A stretch of 64,000 nucleotides of DNA, from positions 15,975 through 79,974 of the forward strand of contig CAZSIB010000006.1 of NCBI GenBank assembly GCA_964607245.1, read 5' to 3'. The stretch comes from CAZLPZ01 sp964607245. GTDB taxonomy: Bacteria; Pseudomonadota; Alphaproteobacteria; Micavibrionales; Micavibrionaceae. Made by a program: the position numbers and the translations under genes. Numbering within the stretch: position 1 is the stretch's first letter; every line of letters begins with the position of its first letter. Of the stretch, positions 25,563 to 34,654 are shown piece by piece. The notes below the pieces were generated by a model. It searched no databases. It worked only from the letters and a program-made list of their open reading frames with translations, and was not told the DNA's origin.

Positions 25563-26579
25563 ATGACTATAGCTCCTCTTCCCGCTGATGCGGTGTCCGC
25601 CGCCCATGAAACCCTTGCGCGCCTGCCCGTTGTGCGGGGACGCTATACTGAAGGAGCGGCGCTGGGGGTCACAGGGTGGTTTCAATGCGGCGGCGGGGTC
25701 GATGTGCTCTTCAAGCCTGCCGACCGCGATGATCTTTCTCATTTCCTGCGTCACTGTCCATCTGATATTCCCGTGCATATCTTTGGCGCGCTCTCGAACA
25801 CCATTATTCGCGATGGTGGATTACGCGGCGTAGCCATTCGCCTGGGCCGTGAATTTATGGGAGTCGAGATTGCCGAGAATCATTCAGAAGAGAATGTTCA
25901 TCTCGCGGTCGGGTGCGGGCTTCTCGATACGCATCTGGCCGCGTTTGCAGCCGAGCACGGCATTGCCGGGTTTGAGTTTCTGGCGGGCATTCCGGGGACA
26001 CTGGGCGGGGCCATTCGCATGAACGCGGGCGCGATTGGGGCCACAAGCGGCGATGTCTATGGCCAGACATGCTTACGCGATGTGTTGGTCTCGGCCACTG
26101 TGCTCGACCGCCAAGGGAATAGTCACACCGTGACGCCCGACACCATGACGATGACCTATCGCCACACGGACGCCCCGGAAGACTGGATCTTTATTGCCTG
26201 CGTTTTACGCGGACACAAAGACGCGCCCGACGCGATCGCCGCGCGCATGGCGGCCCTGAAAGAACGGCGCGAGACCGCGCAGCCTATTCGCGAGAAAACA
26301 GGCGGATCCACCTTTGCCAATCCCACGCCCGCGGCGCTCGCGGCCGCGGGACTTCCCGACAACACCCGGTGTTGGCAATTGATTGACGCGGCGGGATGCC
26401 GGGGCCTCGAGATCGGCGGCGCGCGCATGTCCGATAAACATTGCAATTTCATGATCAACACCGGGACGGCCACCGCGACCGACCTTGAAAGTCTGGGCGA
26501 GGCCATACGGGAAAAAGTGCGCGCGCAAAGCGGTATTGATTTGCGTTGGGAGATTAAACGTTTGGGGGATCGCGGGTGA
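25563..26579 (+). CDS. murB: UDP-N-acetylenolpyruvoylglucosamine reductase MurB
   Basis: A 338-aa FAD enzyme that reduces enolpyruvyl-UDP-GlcNAc with NADPH to UDP-MurNAc in peptidoglycan synthesis. Features are the FAD-binding domain with IFGALSNTIIRDGG, GFEFLAGIPGTLGGAIRMNA, and the catalytic serine Ser249 in GSTFANP. The C-terminus GGARMSDKHCNFMIN is typical. I chose ATG 25563 (MTIAPLPADAV) because family alignment starts shortly after; ATG 25488 would add 25 atypical residues. Here it is not next to murC, ddl or ftsQ, its usual alphaproteobacterial neighbours. Confidence 0.94.
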   Translation: MTIAPLPADAVSAAHETLARLPVVRGRYTEGAALGVTGWFQCGGGVDVLFKPADRDDLSHFLRHCPSDIPVHIFGALSNTIIRDGGLRGVAIRLGREFMGVEIAENHSEENVHLAVGCGLLDTHLAAFAAEHGIAGFEFLAGIPGTLGGAIRMNAGAIGATSGDVYGQTCLRDVLVSATVLDRQGNSHTVTPDTMTMTYRHTDAPEDWIFIACVLRGHKDAPDAIAARMAALKERRETAQPIREKTGGSTFANPTPAALAAAGLPDNTRCWQLIDAAGCRGLEIGGARMSDKHCNFMINTGTATATDLESLGEAIREKVRAQSGIDLRWEIKRLGDRG

Positions 26580-26580
26580 G

Positions 26581-27244
26581 ATGAGCAATAAACCGTCTTC
26601 TGTTCTATCCCCACGCAAGTTCATTTTTTTCGATGTCGATGGCGTACTCATCGATGGATATCATTATAATGCGGCCCACCGTAAACTTTGGAATATTAAC
26701 CTCGAAAAAGATTTGGGTATTCCTCTTCAGACCATGGAAATATATTTCCGTGAAAACTGGGCTGATGTTTTGGTCGGGAGAAAAGATTTAACACGATCTT
26801 TGAGAGATTTTCTTCACAATAAGGGGCATCATGAAAATGCTTCCGATGTGATGACCTATTGGTTTGAGAAAGATTCAAAGATCAATCCGGATACGTGGGA
26901 AATCGTCACGCGCCTTCATCAAAAAAAGAACTGCGCTTTATATCTTGCCACAAATCAGGAACATCAGCGCGCGGCGTATTTGTGGAATATCCTGAATTTT
27001 AAATCCATGTTTCAAGATATTTTTTATTCCGGCGCGATGGGGGTTACAAAAAAAAGATCCGCTGTTTTTCACGCACATTAACACAAAACTAAACATCGAA
27101 CCTGAACGAGATACCGTTCTTTTTTTTGATGATACGCCGGAGTGTATTTATTCTGCGCGTCAATGTGGGTGGGACGCCATTCAAGTCGACACAACAAAAG
27201 ATATTTTGGATGGCCTTCGTGCCAAATCGCTGCTTTTGGAATGA
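26581..27244 (+). pseudogene. HAD-like hydrolase gene with a frameshift at an A8 run
   Basis: ATG 26581 begins one base after the murB stop. HAD motif I is intact (FFDVDGVLIDG), as is motif II (LYLATNQEHQRA). The frame then runs into a stop at 27081 after MGVTKK. If one A is removed from the run of eight at 27048-27055, the protein continues as GVTKKDPLFF (motif III lysine) and FFDDTPECIYSARQCGWDAI (motif IV), ending at the TGA at 27244 with a total of about 220 aa. So the whole enzyme is present in two frames. A true pseudogene, a sequencing error in the homopolymer, or slippage during transcription or translation could explain it. The substrate is unknown. Confidence 0.8.
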
Positions 27245-27313
27245 TCATTCCAGTATGCTTCTTACGCACTTTTCGAGCCTATTGTGATCCCCATTAAGAC
27301 TCGAAGACACCCC

Positions 27314-27865
27314 CTAATACCCTTTCGGATTGGCTTTCAGGAAATCAATTTCTTCGGGCGTAGACGCGCGTTTCAAAACCGCGTTTCGGTGTGGAAACCG
27401 CCCGAATTTTTCAATGACGCGAAGATGTTTAAGCGCATAATCATAAGAGAGCGGATCATCGCCCTTCATTTTTTCAAACAGCGCAACCGATTTTTTTTGG
27501 TCCTGAAGATGTTCACTGTGTTCAAAGGGAAGATAAATGAAACGCCGCTTGGCCCCTGGCATCACCTGATCAAACCCTTTTGAAATGGCAAGTTTGGCGA
27601 CCACAATCGCCTGACGGTCGCTTTCATAGGCGCGCGCGGTCCCGCGGAACATATTACGGGGAAATTGATCATAAAGAACACAAAGGGCCAGGCACCCATC
27701 CGGGTCATTTTGCCAATGATCACACCCGCCCAGCCGCGCAAAATCATAGGCCGGCATAAACCGTTCGCGCAAATCTGCATCAAAGGATTCATTCACCTGA
27801 AACCAAAGCGCAGGTGGCGTTTCATCAAACCAAAAACTTAAAATCTCGTCGCGGTAATCTTTCAA
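27314..27865 (-). CDS. DUF924 family protein
   Basis: A 183-aa soluble protein of the DUF924 family, helical and TPR-like in known members. Family hallmarks are ILSFWFDETPPALWF at the start, ALCVLYDQFPRNMFRGTARA in the middle, and RRFIYLPFEHSEHLQDQKKS. The role is not established. It is the last gene downstream of petC on the same strand, 28 bases after a small membrane protein. Confidence 0.9.
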   Translation of the reverse strand: MKDYRDEILSFWFDETPPALWFQVNESFDADLRERFMPAYDFARLGGCDHWQNDPDGCLALCVLYDQFPRNMFRGTARAYESDRQAIVVAKLAISKGFDQVMPGAKRRFIYLPFEHSEHLQDQKKSVALFEKMKGDDPLSYDYALKHLRVIEKFGRFPHRNAVLKRASTPEEIDFLKANPKGY

Positions 27866-27893
27866 CGCTGCCTCCGCATATCAGCCGCGTGAT

Positions 27894-28202
27894 CTAGGGT
27901 CCGGCGCTTAGATGGGCGCGCATCGCCATATATTTTTTCTCGTACCGACGCGCCAGAAAAGACAGGAAAAGAGCCGGTAAAAACATCGCCACAACCATGC
28001 CAATGGTTGATACATCACGCAAGGCCGCGAGTGGATCAGGCGCAATACGCCGCGCATACACGCCGGCGAACACGAAAAACCCGCAAAGAACAAAGACCAG
28101 CGACAAGCCATAGCATATCTTGGCCTGGTAATACGCCATCTTCAACTGGACCATTTGGTCTGTTGTATTCGGTATCTCCGCAGGGGGTGGCGTGTCATTC
28201 AT
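27894..28202 (-). CDS. Small two-span membrane protein downstream of petC
   Basis: A 102-aa protein with a Pro-rich cytoplasmic start (MNDTPPPAEIPNTTD). It has two hydrophobic spans, about residues 30-49 (ICYGLSLVFVLCGFFVFAGV) and 65-85 (TIGMVVAMFLPALFLSFLAR), then a basic tail. It follows petC by 12 bases and may be cotranscribed with the bc1 genes. No known accessory subunit of bc1 is recognised in it. Confidence 0.75.
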   Translation of the reverse strand: MNDTPPPAEIPNTTDQMVQLKMAYYQAKICYGLSLVFVLCGFFVFAGVYARRIAPDPLAALRDVSTIGMVVAMFLPALFLSFLARRYEKKYMAMRAHLSAGP

Positions 28203-28214
28203 CCCATGCGTCCC

Positions 28215-28988
28215 CTAATGCAACGACGCCCAGATTTTACGTTTCACGGCATACATGAGTAGCGCAAAGATCGAAAGGAAAAGGATCACCTTGACCCCCA
28301 TGCGCTTGCGCGCCTCCATTTCAGGTTCGGCCGCCCAGGTGAGGAAATGCGCGACATCACGGGCATATTGGTCAAGCGTTTGGGGTGTACCGTCCTCATA
28401 CGTGATTTGCCCGTCCGAAAGCGGCGGCGCCATGGCAATCACATTCCCCGGCATCGTATGATTCCAGTATTGTCCGGAAAGCAGCATTTTATCGGCCGGC
28501 GCATGACCATACCCCGTTAAAATACCGTACACGTAATCTGCCCCGCCATGACGCGCCTTGGTGATGAGGGAAAGATCCGGAGGCAGCGCGCCGTTATTCG
28601 CAAATTTCGCGGCGTTATCATTCGGGAAGGGGGATTTAAAATGATCCGAGGATTTACCGGGACGTTCAACCATTTCCCCCTCTTCATTGGGGCCGTCCAT
28701 CACGGTATAGGACGCGGCAATCGCCTTGACCTCATCTTCATTATACCCAAGGGCGGTTAAATTCCGGAACGCGACACGTTTCATCGCATGGCAGGCCGAA
28801 CAGACCTCACGGTAGATTTTATACCCACGCTGCAGCGCCGCGCGATCATACGTGCCCAAGGGGCCATCAAATGACCACGCCATATCGGGCGTTGCGGACC
28901 CATGAGATTCAGCCGCGTGGACGAGAGGTGCACCCGTTGTGAGGATCGCGCAAAGTGACATGAGGAGAATTTTTTTTGTTTTTGTCAT
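28215..28988 (-). CDS. petC: Ubiquinol-cytochrome c reductase, cytochrome c1
   Basis: A 257-aa haem-binding subunit of the bc1 complex that passes electrons from the Rieske protein to soluble cytochrome c. A signal peptide (residues 1-25, ending VHAAES) is followed by the haem attachment site CSACH at 63-67. A Met ligand is probably in VIAMAPPLSDG. A C-terminal membrane anchor (VILFLSIFALLMYAV) ends with the basic RKIWASLH. It follows petB by 12 bases. Confidence 0.96.
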   Translation of the reverse strand: MTKTKKILLMSLCAILTTGAPLVHAAESHGSATPDMAWSFDGPLGTYDRAALQRGYKIYREVCSACHAMKRVAFRNLTALGYNEDEVKAIAASYTVMDGPNEEGEMVERPGKSSDHFKSPFPNDNAAKFANNGALPPDLSLITKARHGGADYVYGILTGYGHAPADKMLLSGQYWNHTMPGNVIAMAPPLSDGQITYEDGTPQTLDQYARDVAHFLTWAAEPEMEARKRMGVKVILFLSIFALLMYAVKRKIWASLH

Positions 28989-29000
28989 GATGATGTCTCC

Positions 29001-30269
29001 TTATCCATGCGCCTTCAAAACAGATTCATGAATACTGTTCGGCAACGGCAGCGCTTTTTCAATTTTTGAGAGCACCGGCAAAATCACCAAGAAAAACGCG
29101 AAGTAATACAAGGTGCAGACCTGGCCGATGATCACCCAAATGCCTTCGGGCGGGCGTCCTCCAGCTTGGGCTAGGGCAACCACCGCCAAAACGAGTACAA
29201 TCAAGGCCACCCGATAAAGTGGGCGATACCGGGCCGAGCGCACGGGATGACGATCGAGCCAGGGCAGCACGAACAAAAGGGCAATGGATCCAAACATGAC
29301 AATCACGCCGCCCAGTTTTGCAGGGATCAAGACAATGCCCGTGAACGGAATGCCAATATCAAAGGTAATGGCGCGCAGCATCGCGTAAAACGGCAAGAAA
29401 TACCATTCCGGTACAATATGCGGCGGCGTCACCATCGGGTTCGCGGGGGTATAGTTATCAGGATGCCCCATCGCGTTTGGCATGTAAAAGATAAAGGCCG
29501 CATAAATAATCAAGAACACCATCAAGCCAAACGTATCCTTGATCGTATAATACGGATGGAAGGTCACGACATCTTGGGGCCCCTTGACGTCCAATCCCGT
29601 GGGGTTATTCGACCCCGTGACATGCAGCGCCCAGATATGGAGGAACACCACGCCAAAAATCACAAAGGGCAGCAAGAAATGAAGGGCAAAGAAACGGTTG
29701 AGCGTCGGGTTATCGACCGAGAATCCCCCCCAAAGGAGCGTCACGATATCATCCCCCACCAGCGGCACAGCCGAGAATAAGTTCGTGATGACAGTCGCGC
29801 CCCAGAAACTCATCTGGCCCCAGGGCAGCACATAGCCCATAAAGGCGGTTGCCATCATCAGGAGGAAAATGACCACGCCCAAAATCCACAAAATTTCGCG
29901 CGGTTGTTTATACGATCCGTAATACATGCCCCGAAAAATATGAATGTACACGGCAATAAAAAAGAACGATGCGCCATTCGCATGGATATAGCGCAGAAGC
30001 CAACCATAGTTCACATCACGCATAATCCGTTCGACGCTGTCAAACGCGCCTGTCGTACTGGGGTTGTAATTCATAGCGAGGAACAACCCCGTTGCGATCA
30101 TCGTCACCAGCATGAACATGGCAATCGCGCCAAAGTTCCAGAAATAATTGAAATTCTTGGGTGTTGGGAACACACCGTATTCACGTTGCATCAACGTAAA
30201 AATCGGCAACCGGGAATCGATAAATTCAACCACCGGATTGGCAAAAGGGGTACGTGGACCAGCAGACAT
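29001..30269 (-). CDS. petB: Ubiquinol-cytochrome c reductase, cytochrome b
   Basis: A 422-aa eight-helix membrane subunit binding the two b haems and the quinol sites Qo and Qi. Visible features are FNYFWNFGAIAMFMLVTMIA, LLRYIHANGASFFF (haem-ligand region), GYVLPWGQMSFWGATVITN (Qo loop) and the PEWYFLPFYAMLR block with the essential PEWY. It is a single full-length b, not split into b6 and subunit IV. It lies between the inserted flavin reductase (33 bases upstream) and petC. Confidence 0.97.
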   Translation of the reverse strand: MSAGPRTPFANPVVEFIDSRLPIFTLMQREYGVFPTPKNFNYFWNFGAIAMFMLVTMIATGLFLAMNYNPSTTGAFDSVERIMRDVNYGWLLRYIHANGASFFFIAVYIHIFRGMYYGSYKQPREILWILGVVIFLLMMATAFMGYVLPWGQMSFWGATVITNLFSAVPLVGDDIVTLLWGGFSVDNPTLNRFFALHFLLPFVIFGVVFLHIWALHVTGSNNPTGLDVKGPQDVVTFHPYYTIKDTFGLMVFLIIYAAFIFYMPNAMGHPDNYTPANPMVTPPHIVPEWYFLPFYAMLRAITFDIGIPFTGIVLIPAKLGGVIVMFGSIALLFVLPWLDRHPVRSARYRPLYRVALIVLVLAVVALAQAGGRPPEGIWVIIGQVCTLYYFAFFLVILPVLSKIEKALPLPNSIHESVLKAHG

Positions 30270-30302
30270 GATGCGTTTTTTCTCCGTTAACAGCCTTTAA
30301 TC

Positions 30303-30911
30303 TTACATCCCATAGGGGTATCGCGTATCAAACAAATCGCCTTCTTGGCGGACCGGCGCAAGCGCGCGGGCATACCGCAGCAAAATATTGAGCGCGAAAT
30401 CCGCGCGGCCACGAATATATTCATCATCTTTACTGGCTGGTTGATCGCCTTTAAACACCTCGGCCACATTCCGAATGATGAGATGTTCGGGCAGATACGC
30501 GATCTTGTTATTCTTGTAACTAGAGGTCCGCATTTCGTTGATAGGATAGGATCCGCCCGATCCGGTCGAGACCGACACCAAAAGCGCAGGCTTATGCCCC
30601 ACCATTGATTCATGGGTATACAGCATGAAATTTTTAATTGCGGCCGAGGTCATGCCCGCCCATTCCGGCGTTAACACAACCAAGCCATCGGCGGTCCGGA
30701 GCTGTGCCGCATAGGGGGCAAAAATGCGGGTTAAATCACTTTCGGGTTCCCACGCGCGTTCATCCCAAAGGGGTAACGGGTTTCCTTCCAGTTTAATCAC
30801 ATCCGTTGTGGCGCCAGCCAAAACACCCAAACGCGCAGCCAGATAATCGGCCACGCGACCCGTTTGAGACCCTTTACGATGGGATCCAGAGATCAGAACA
30901 ATATGCGCCAT
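30303..30911 (-). CDS. NADPH-dependent FMN reductase-like flavoprotein inside the pet operon
   Basis: A 202-aa flavodoxin-fold protein. The FMN phosphate loop GSHRKGSQTGR is at residues 9-19, followed by GLVVLTPEWAGMTSAAIKNF, typical of the NADPH-dependent FMN reductase/chromate reductase family. It starts 3 bases after the petA stop and ends 33 bases before petB, so it sits inside the bc1 operon, where petA is normally followed directly by petB. A redox role linked to quinone or flavin pools is inference. Confidence 0.85.
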   Translation of the reverse strand: MAHIVLISGSHRKGSQTGRVADYLAARLGVLAGATTDVIKLEGNPLPLWDERAWEPESDLTRIFAPYAAQLRTADGLVVLTPEWAGMTSAAIKNFMLYTHESMVGHKPALLVSVSTGSGGSYPINEMRTSSYKNNKIAYLPEHLIIRNVAEVFKGDQPASKDDEYIRGRADFALNILLRYARALAPVRQEGDLFDTRYPYGM

Positions 30912-30914
30912 AGC

Positions 30915-31496
30915 CTATCCAATTCGAATGATGGTGTCAGAGATAAATTCATAGGGCGGGACGGCCAAGTTTTTCGGCGCAGGCCCTTTCCGGATGCGCC
31001 CCGAGGTATCGTAATGTGATCCGTGACAGGGGCAAAACCACCCGCCAAATTCCCCGTGCGAATCCGTAACCTTCTGACCCGACGGCACACACCCGAGATG
31101 CGTACACACCCCAACCAAAACCAACCATTCTTCCTTCCCCGATTTGACACGCACGTCATCGGTTTCGGGGTCACGCAAGGTCGCAACATCGGTCGCGCGG
31201 GCGGCTTGAATTTCATCGGCTGTGCGCCGACGGATAAAGACCGGCTTTCCTTGCCAGACTTCGGTTTTGGATTGCCCCGGTTCAAGGCCCGCCACGTTTA
31301 CTTCGATCTTCGAGAGTGCGAGCGTATCTGCGGCCGGGTTCATGGAATCGATAAGTGGCCAGGCCGCGACGCCCGCGCCCACGGCACCCATGGCGCCCGC
31401 ACTTAAGAACAGGAAATCGCGGCGCGTCGGATCAGCACAGGCACCGTCCGAACATGCACAACCACAGGGATTGTCAGGAGTTTTTAGAGACGACAT
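30915..31496 (-). CDS. petA: Ubiquinol-cytochrome c reductase, Rieske iron-sulfur subunit
   Basis: A 193-aa Rieske protein, first gene of the pet operon. The two [2Fe-2S] boxes are CTHLGC and CPCHGSHYD, each with Cys and His ligands. The membrane anchor is preceded by the twin-arginine motif TRRDFLFL (residues 24-31), consistent with Tat export of the folded domain. The N-terminal CGCACSDGAC, before the twin arginine, is unusually Cys-rich and could bind a metal or be fortuitous. Confidence 0.97.
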   Translation of the reverse strand: MSSLKTPDNPCGCACSDGACADPTRRDFLFLSAGAMGAVGAGVAAWPLIDSMNPAADTLALSKIEVNVAGLEPGQSKTEVWQGKPVFIRRRTADEIQAARATDVATLRDPETDDVRVKSGKEEWLVLVGVCTHLGCVPSGQKVTDSHGEFGGWFCPCHGSHYDTSGRIRKGPAPKNLAVPPYEFISDTIIRIG

Positions 31497-31553
31497 GATT
31501 TCTATATGATTTGTATAAAAAGATTAGGGGATCTGTATTCAAGTAACCTCTCA

Positions 31554-31582
31554 ACGTTAGGCGTGGCCCGCGCCCTTGTCAA
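31554..31582 (-). promoter_or_regulatory. Predicted promoter of the pet operon
   Basis: On the minus strand a perfect TTGACA (31582-31577) is followed by a 17-base spacer and TAACGT (31559-31554), a weak -10. It lies about 55 bases upstream of the petA start and is the only good -35 in the gap. Confidence 0.45.
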
Positions 31583-31619
31583 TCGCATACGGGACCTGAT
31601 AGCTTAAATATATGGATAA

Positions 31620-32477
31620 TTAGGCAGCGACACCCCAGGGGCGCGGCTGTAAGGCTGCCGGTCGGATATCAATTGCCCGCGCGGCGCTCAAAACCATCTG
31701 GCGTGCAGCAGGATCGAGTGGATATCGACTTACACTTATCCAAAATGCATCCGCAAGGGCGATCGATTGCGGGTCCCGCGCGGATCCGGCATTTCGCCAA
31801 TGAGCACTTAATTCTTGCGCATTTCCCACAAAAACAGCCCCTTTTGGCGTGCGCGACAACGACACAATCCCCATTTCGAGCGTGCCCTTTTGGCCTGTTG
31901 GGGCAATGGTTGCGGTAATCCGGTTCCCCTGGGGATGTTTGATATCATAATCCGTCAGAACGCGCGTGGCAGGGCCCGTATGGGCTGGGTCAAGCGCCGC
32001 CATCATGCGCAAGGTCATCCGGCGATGGTCGTGTGTATGGACCGCCCCCCATTTTTGAACGATGGGATCATCGCGCCAAAAATGATACGCCTGAACACGT
32101 TTTTCCGGTGCAAGAGACGGTAGGACATGATGTGCGAAGAACCAACTGGTTTCTTTTGGAAAAGTTCGAAGTGCATCTTGATAGGCACGAAAAGCCCCGA
32201 CAAGCCATTCTTGGGTGCGGGACGTCTGGGCAGGAGAAGCCATTCCGGGCGCAAAGCCCTGGAATAAGTGATAAATTTTCTGCCGTTCGGCACGTGTCAG
32301 ACGAATTTCTGCGGCCCGTTCAGGCGGTGGCGAAGCGATGACGGGCGCTGATCTCCTCGGGGCTTGCGAAGCCTCATCCATCCGCATGGAGGGTGGAATC
32401 GGGATCAGGCCTCGGTTATCCAAAGGGCGATACCAATCAAGAAAATTTCCAATCCCTGGCAGATCACGCCACCCCAT
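31620..32477 (-). CDS. Hypothetical 285-aa protein
   Basis: A soluble protein with no signal peptide or recognised domain. It begins MGWRDLPGIGNFLDWYRPLD and has a Pro-rich linker (residues 30-55). A helical middle follows, including KETSWFFAHHVLPSLAPEKR and HTHDHRRMTLRMMAALD, and the C-terminal half is predicted mixed alpha/beta. AGAGGATG upstream is a plausible ribosome-binding site. It stands alone between petA and the RNA helicase gene. Confidence 0.75.
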   Translation of the reverse strand: MGWRDLPGIGNFLDWYRPLDNRGLIPIPPSMRMDEASQAPRRSAPVIASPPPERAAEIRLTRAERQKIYHLFQGFAPGMASPAQTSRTQEWLVGAFRAYQDALRTFPKETSWFFAHHVLPSLAPEKRVQAYHFWRDDPIVQKWGAVHTHDHRRMTLRMMAALDPAHTGPATRVLTDYDIKHPQGNRITATIAPTGQKGTLEMGIVSLSRTPKGAVFVGNAQELSAHWRNAGSARDPQSIALADAFWISVSRYPLDPAARQMVLSAARAIDIRPAALQPRPWGVAA

Positions 32478-32575
32478 CGATTTACATCCTCTTATAAGAT
32501 TTTTTATTTGTCAGAACCGTATACAAATACTTTTATTCCGTCAAGATAAATATCTTCTTTTATAGAGGCTTTCGA

Positions 32576-33799
32576 TCACCCACGCCCGCGGGATTTGCGT
32601 GGTGTCTGACGACGAGCCTGGGCATCCCCCGGATCGCCACGATAGCGACGTGGAGGCTTTTTGGCACCTTGAGGCCGCGCCCCGGTACGCCCTTCACGGG
32701 ACGCGGATGCCGCCTCGGGGTCGATCAAACGCACAATTGCTTGCCATTTGGCGCGGTCGGCGGGTGTAATGAAATTCACAGCTTCACCACTGGCTCCGGC
32801 ACGCGCGGTCCGGCCAATGCGGTGAATATAATCCTCGGGGCATTGCGGCAAGTCATAGTTGATGACGTGTTCGATATGGGGAATATCGAGACCGCGCGCC
32901 GCGACGTCTGTCGCGACCAGCACCCGAAACTGCTTATCCCGAAACGCCTGGATCACGCGGTCGCGCCGACGTTGTTGCAAATCGCCGTGGATCGCATCCG
33001 CCGCATATCCGGCCCGGTCCAGTTTTGTGGCCATCCGGTCGGCGCCATATTTCGTTTTCACAAAAACGATGACTGATCCTTGACGTTCATCGAGTTGCGC
33101 GTTCAAAGCCTGTTGCTTTTCGCCGTCCGTTAAATGGATTTGGGCTTGTTTAATATTCACCGCCGGACGGTTTGTTTCCCCCACCGAAATACGCACAGGT
33201 TTAACCAAATAACGCGCAGCCATTTTTAAGATTTGGGACGGCAATGTCGCCGAAAACATCAATGTTTGCCGCGGTTCTTTCATTTGATCGATAATTTTCT
33301 CAATCTGAATGCCAAACCCCATATCGAGCATCCGGTCTGTCTCATCGAGCACCAGAAAGTCCGCCGCCGCCAAACGCAACGACCGGCGCATGAGATGGTC
33401 GTTAATACGACCCGGCGTCCCGACAATCACGCGCGGTTTACGTTGAAGCTGATTGAGTTGTCGGCCAATCGCCTCGCCGCCGATAAGACACGCGGCCCCA
33501 ATATCCTGATGATGTGCAAGCAACGGCATCATCACCGACATCACCTGAACTGCCAGTTCGCGGGTCGGCGTCATCACAAGCGCGAGACTGCGGGGCGCGT
33601 TAATTAAATGCTGGACAAGCGGCAAAGCAAACGCGGCGGTTTTGCCGGTTCCGGTTGATGCGGTGCCCAAAACATCTTGTCCGGCAAGCGCAGGGGGAAT
33701 CGCCTGGGCCTGAATCGGCGTGGGTGTTGTAAAATTCATACCCGCAAGGGCACGGAGCAGCGTGTCGGACAAGCCGAACGTCTCAAAAGTCGTTGTCAT
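32576..33799 (-). CDS. DEAD-box family ATP-dependent RNA helicase (RhlE-like) with DETD box
   Basis: A 407-aa helicase that unwinds RNA duplexes, probably in ribosome assembly or RNA decay. Motif Q (FETFGL...PTPIQ), motif I ASTGTGKT, motif Ia TPTREL and motif VI HRIGRTARAG are intact. Motif II reads DETD rather than DEAD. The short basic tail (RRYRGDPGDAQARRQTPRKS) is like RhlE. I chose ATG 33799 (MTTTFETFGL), with AAGGA 12 bases upstream, over upstream in-frame codons. Confidence 0.92.
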   Translation of the reverse strand: MTTTFETFGLSDTLLRALAGMNFTTPTPIQAQAIPPALAGQDVLGTASTGTGKTAAFALPLVQHLINAPRSLALVMTPTRELAVQVMSVMMPLLAHHQDIGAACLIGGEAIGRQLNQLQRKPRVIVGTPGRINDHLMRRSLRLAAADFLVLDETDRMLDMGFGIQIEKIIDQMKEPRQTLMFSATLPSQILKMAARYLVKPVRISVGETNRPAVNIKQAQIHLTDGEKQQALNAQLDERQGSVIVFVKTKYGADRMATKLDRAGYAADAIHGDLQQRRRDRVIQAFRDKQFRVLVATDVAARGLDIPHIEHVINYDLPQCPEDYIHRIGRTARAGASGEAVNFITPADRAKWQAIVRLIDPEAASASREGRTGARPQGAKKPPRRYRGDPGDAQARRQTPRKSRGRG

Positions 33800-34257
33800 G
33801 GAAATAAAATCCTTTTTGATCATGTGGTCGAACGGACAAATCACCATTGATTTAAGTCCGTGGGTTAAAGCGGCGCTTCCAAAGAAGAACGCCCAAAACT
33901 CTTTAACCAACACACGACAAAAAGCGGTTTTAATGAATAAAACCAAGATATACTGGAAGAGCTTAATCTTAACGTTGCGCGGACTATATCGACTATATTT
34001 CAGAAATACAAGGGAATTATTTGGTTCTTGTTCTTGTATTTATTCGCGTTGTTTTGCTTATTCATAACGGCCATTTATGTAACAAAATGTCATGTTTTTA
34101 TAATTTTATTGCAATTTTATTATATTAACCATAATAACAATTGCAGAGCGCACCACGTTCTGGCAATGTCATATCCAGGCATTCAAGGACAGCAAGGAAA
34201 AATCCCACCGCCTTGGATGAAAAATGAAACCCGACCCATTTTTTAAAGGTGTGTAAA
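33800..34257. other. AT-rich divergent region between helicase gene and a small gene
   Basis: About 460 bases without a credible gene; the reading frames that cross it are AT-rich and lack ribosome-binding sites. It must contain divergent promoters and possibly a long helicase leader, as is common for cold-induced DEAD-box genes. Short inverted elements such as TACAAG...CTTGTA near 34011-34037 are present. No confident promoter was picked. Confidence 0.4.
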
Positions 34258-34572
34258 ATGGCAAAAAACGCAAAATTTAATCGCGGTCATACAAATAAAT
34301 ATTTCGCAGCCGCCCTTCGTGGCACCAATCTTGATGAACTTTACGAACGTGGGGATGAAGATGATACTCTGCATGGCGGACTTGTCCCCCGTCAAAAAGT
34401 GTTTTCGGCCGCCGCGAAGACACCGAAAAACGCCGATGGATCCCGTATGACACAGGAACAGATTGATGCCGATAAAGCAAGAAAAGCAGCCGAATGGGTC
34501 GCAAAACAAAAGGCAAGTGACACAGAATTGGCAAAGCGCATAACGGCCCTCATCGCCCCGCCCCAAGCCTAA
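34258..34572 (+). CDS. Small charged protein, 104 aa, unknown function
   Basis: A 104-aa polar protein (MAKNAKFNRGHTNKYFAAAL). It is rich in Lys, Ala and Asp, probably helical, with no cysteine, signal peptide or membrane span. I chose ATG 34258 because AAAGGTG sits 7 bases before it; GTG 34249 is in frame. A strong intrinsic terminator follows 34 bases after the stop, marking it as a single-gene unit. Confidence 0.72.
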   Translation: MAKNAKFNRGHTNKYFAAALRGTNLDELYERGDEDDTLHGGLVPRQKVFSAAAKTPKNADGSRMTQEQIDADKARKAAEWVAKQKASDTELAKRITALIAPPQA

Positions 34573-34606
34573 TCTCAATCTTGCCCCCGCGATGAATTTC
34601 TGCGAC

Positions 34607-34639
34607 AACGGGACGACCTTAATCGTCCCGTTTTATTTT
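34607..34639 (+). terminator. Intrinsic terminator
   Basis: A perfect 10-bp stem AACGGGACGA/TCGTCCCGTT with a 6-base loop is followed by TTATTTTA. It ends the 104-aa gene and shows that the downstream glycosylase gene should start after it. Confidence 0.88.
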
Positions 34640-34654
34640 ACCTTGTGTGCCACG

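Noticed and set aside
33947..34246. Frames across 33720-34246 (for example the 72-aa plus frame)
   Set aside because: They lie in an AT-rich intergenic region, lack ribosome-binding sites and have no protein-like composition.
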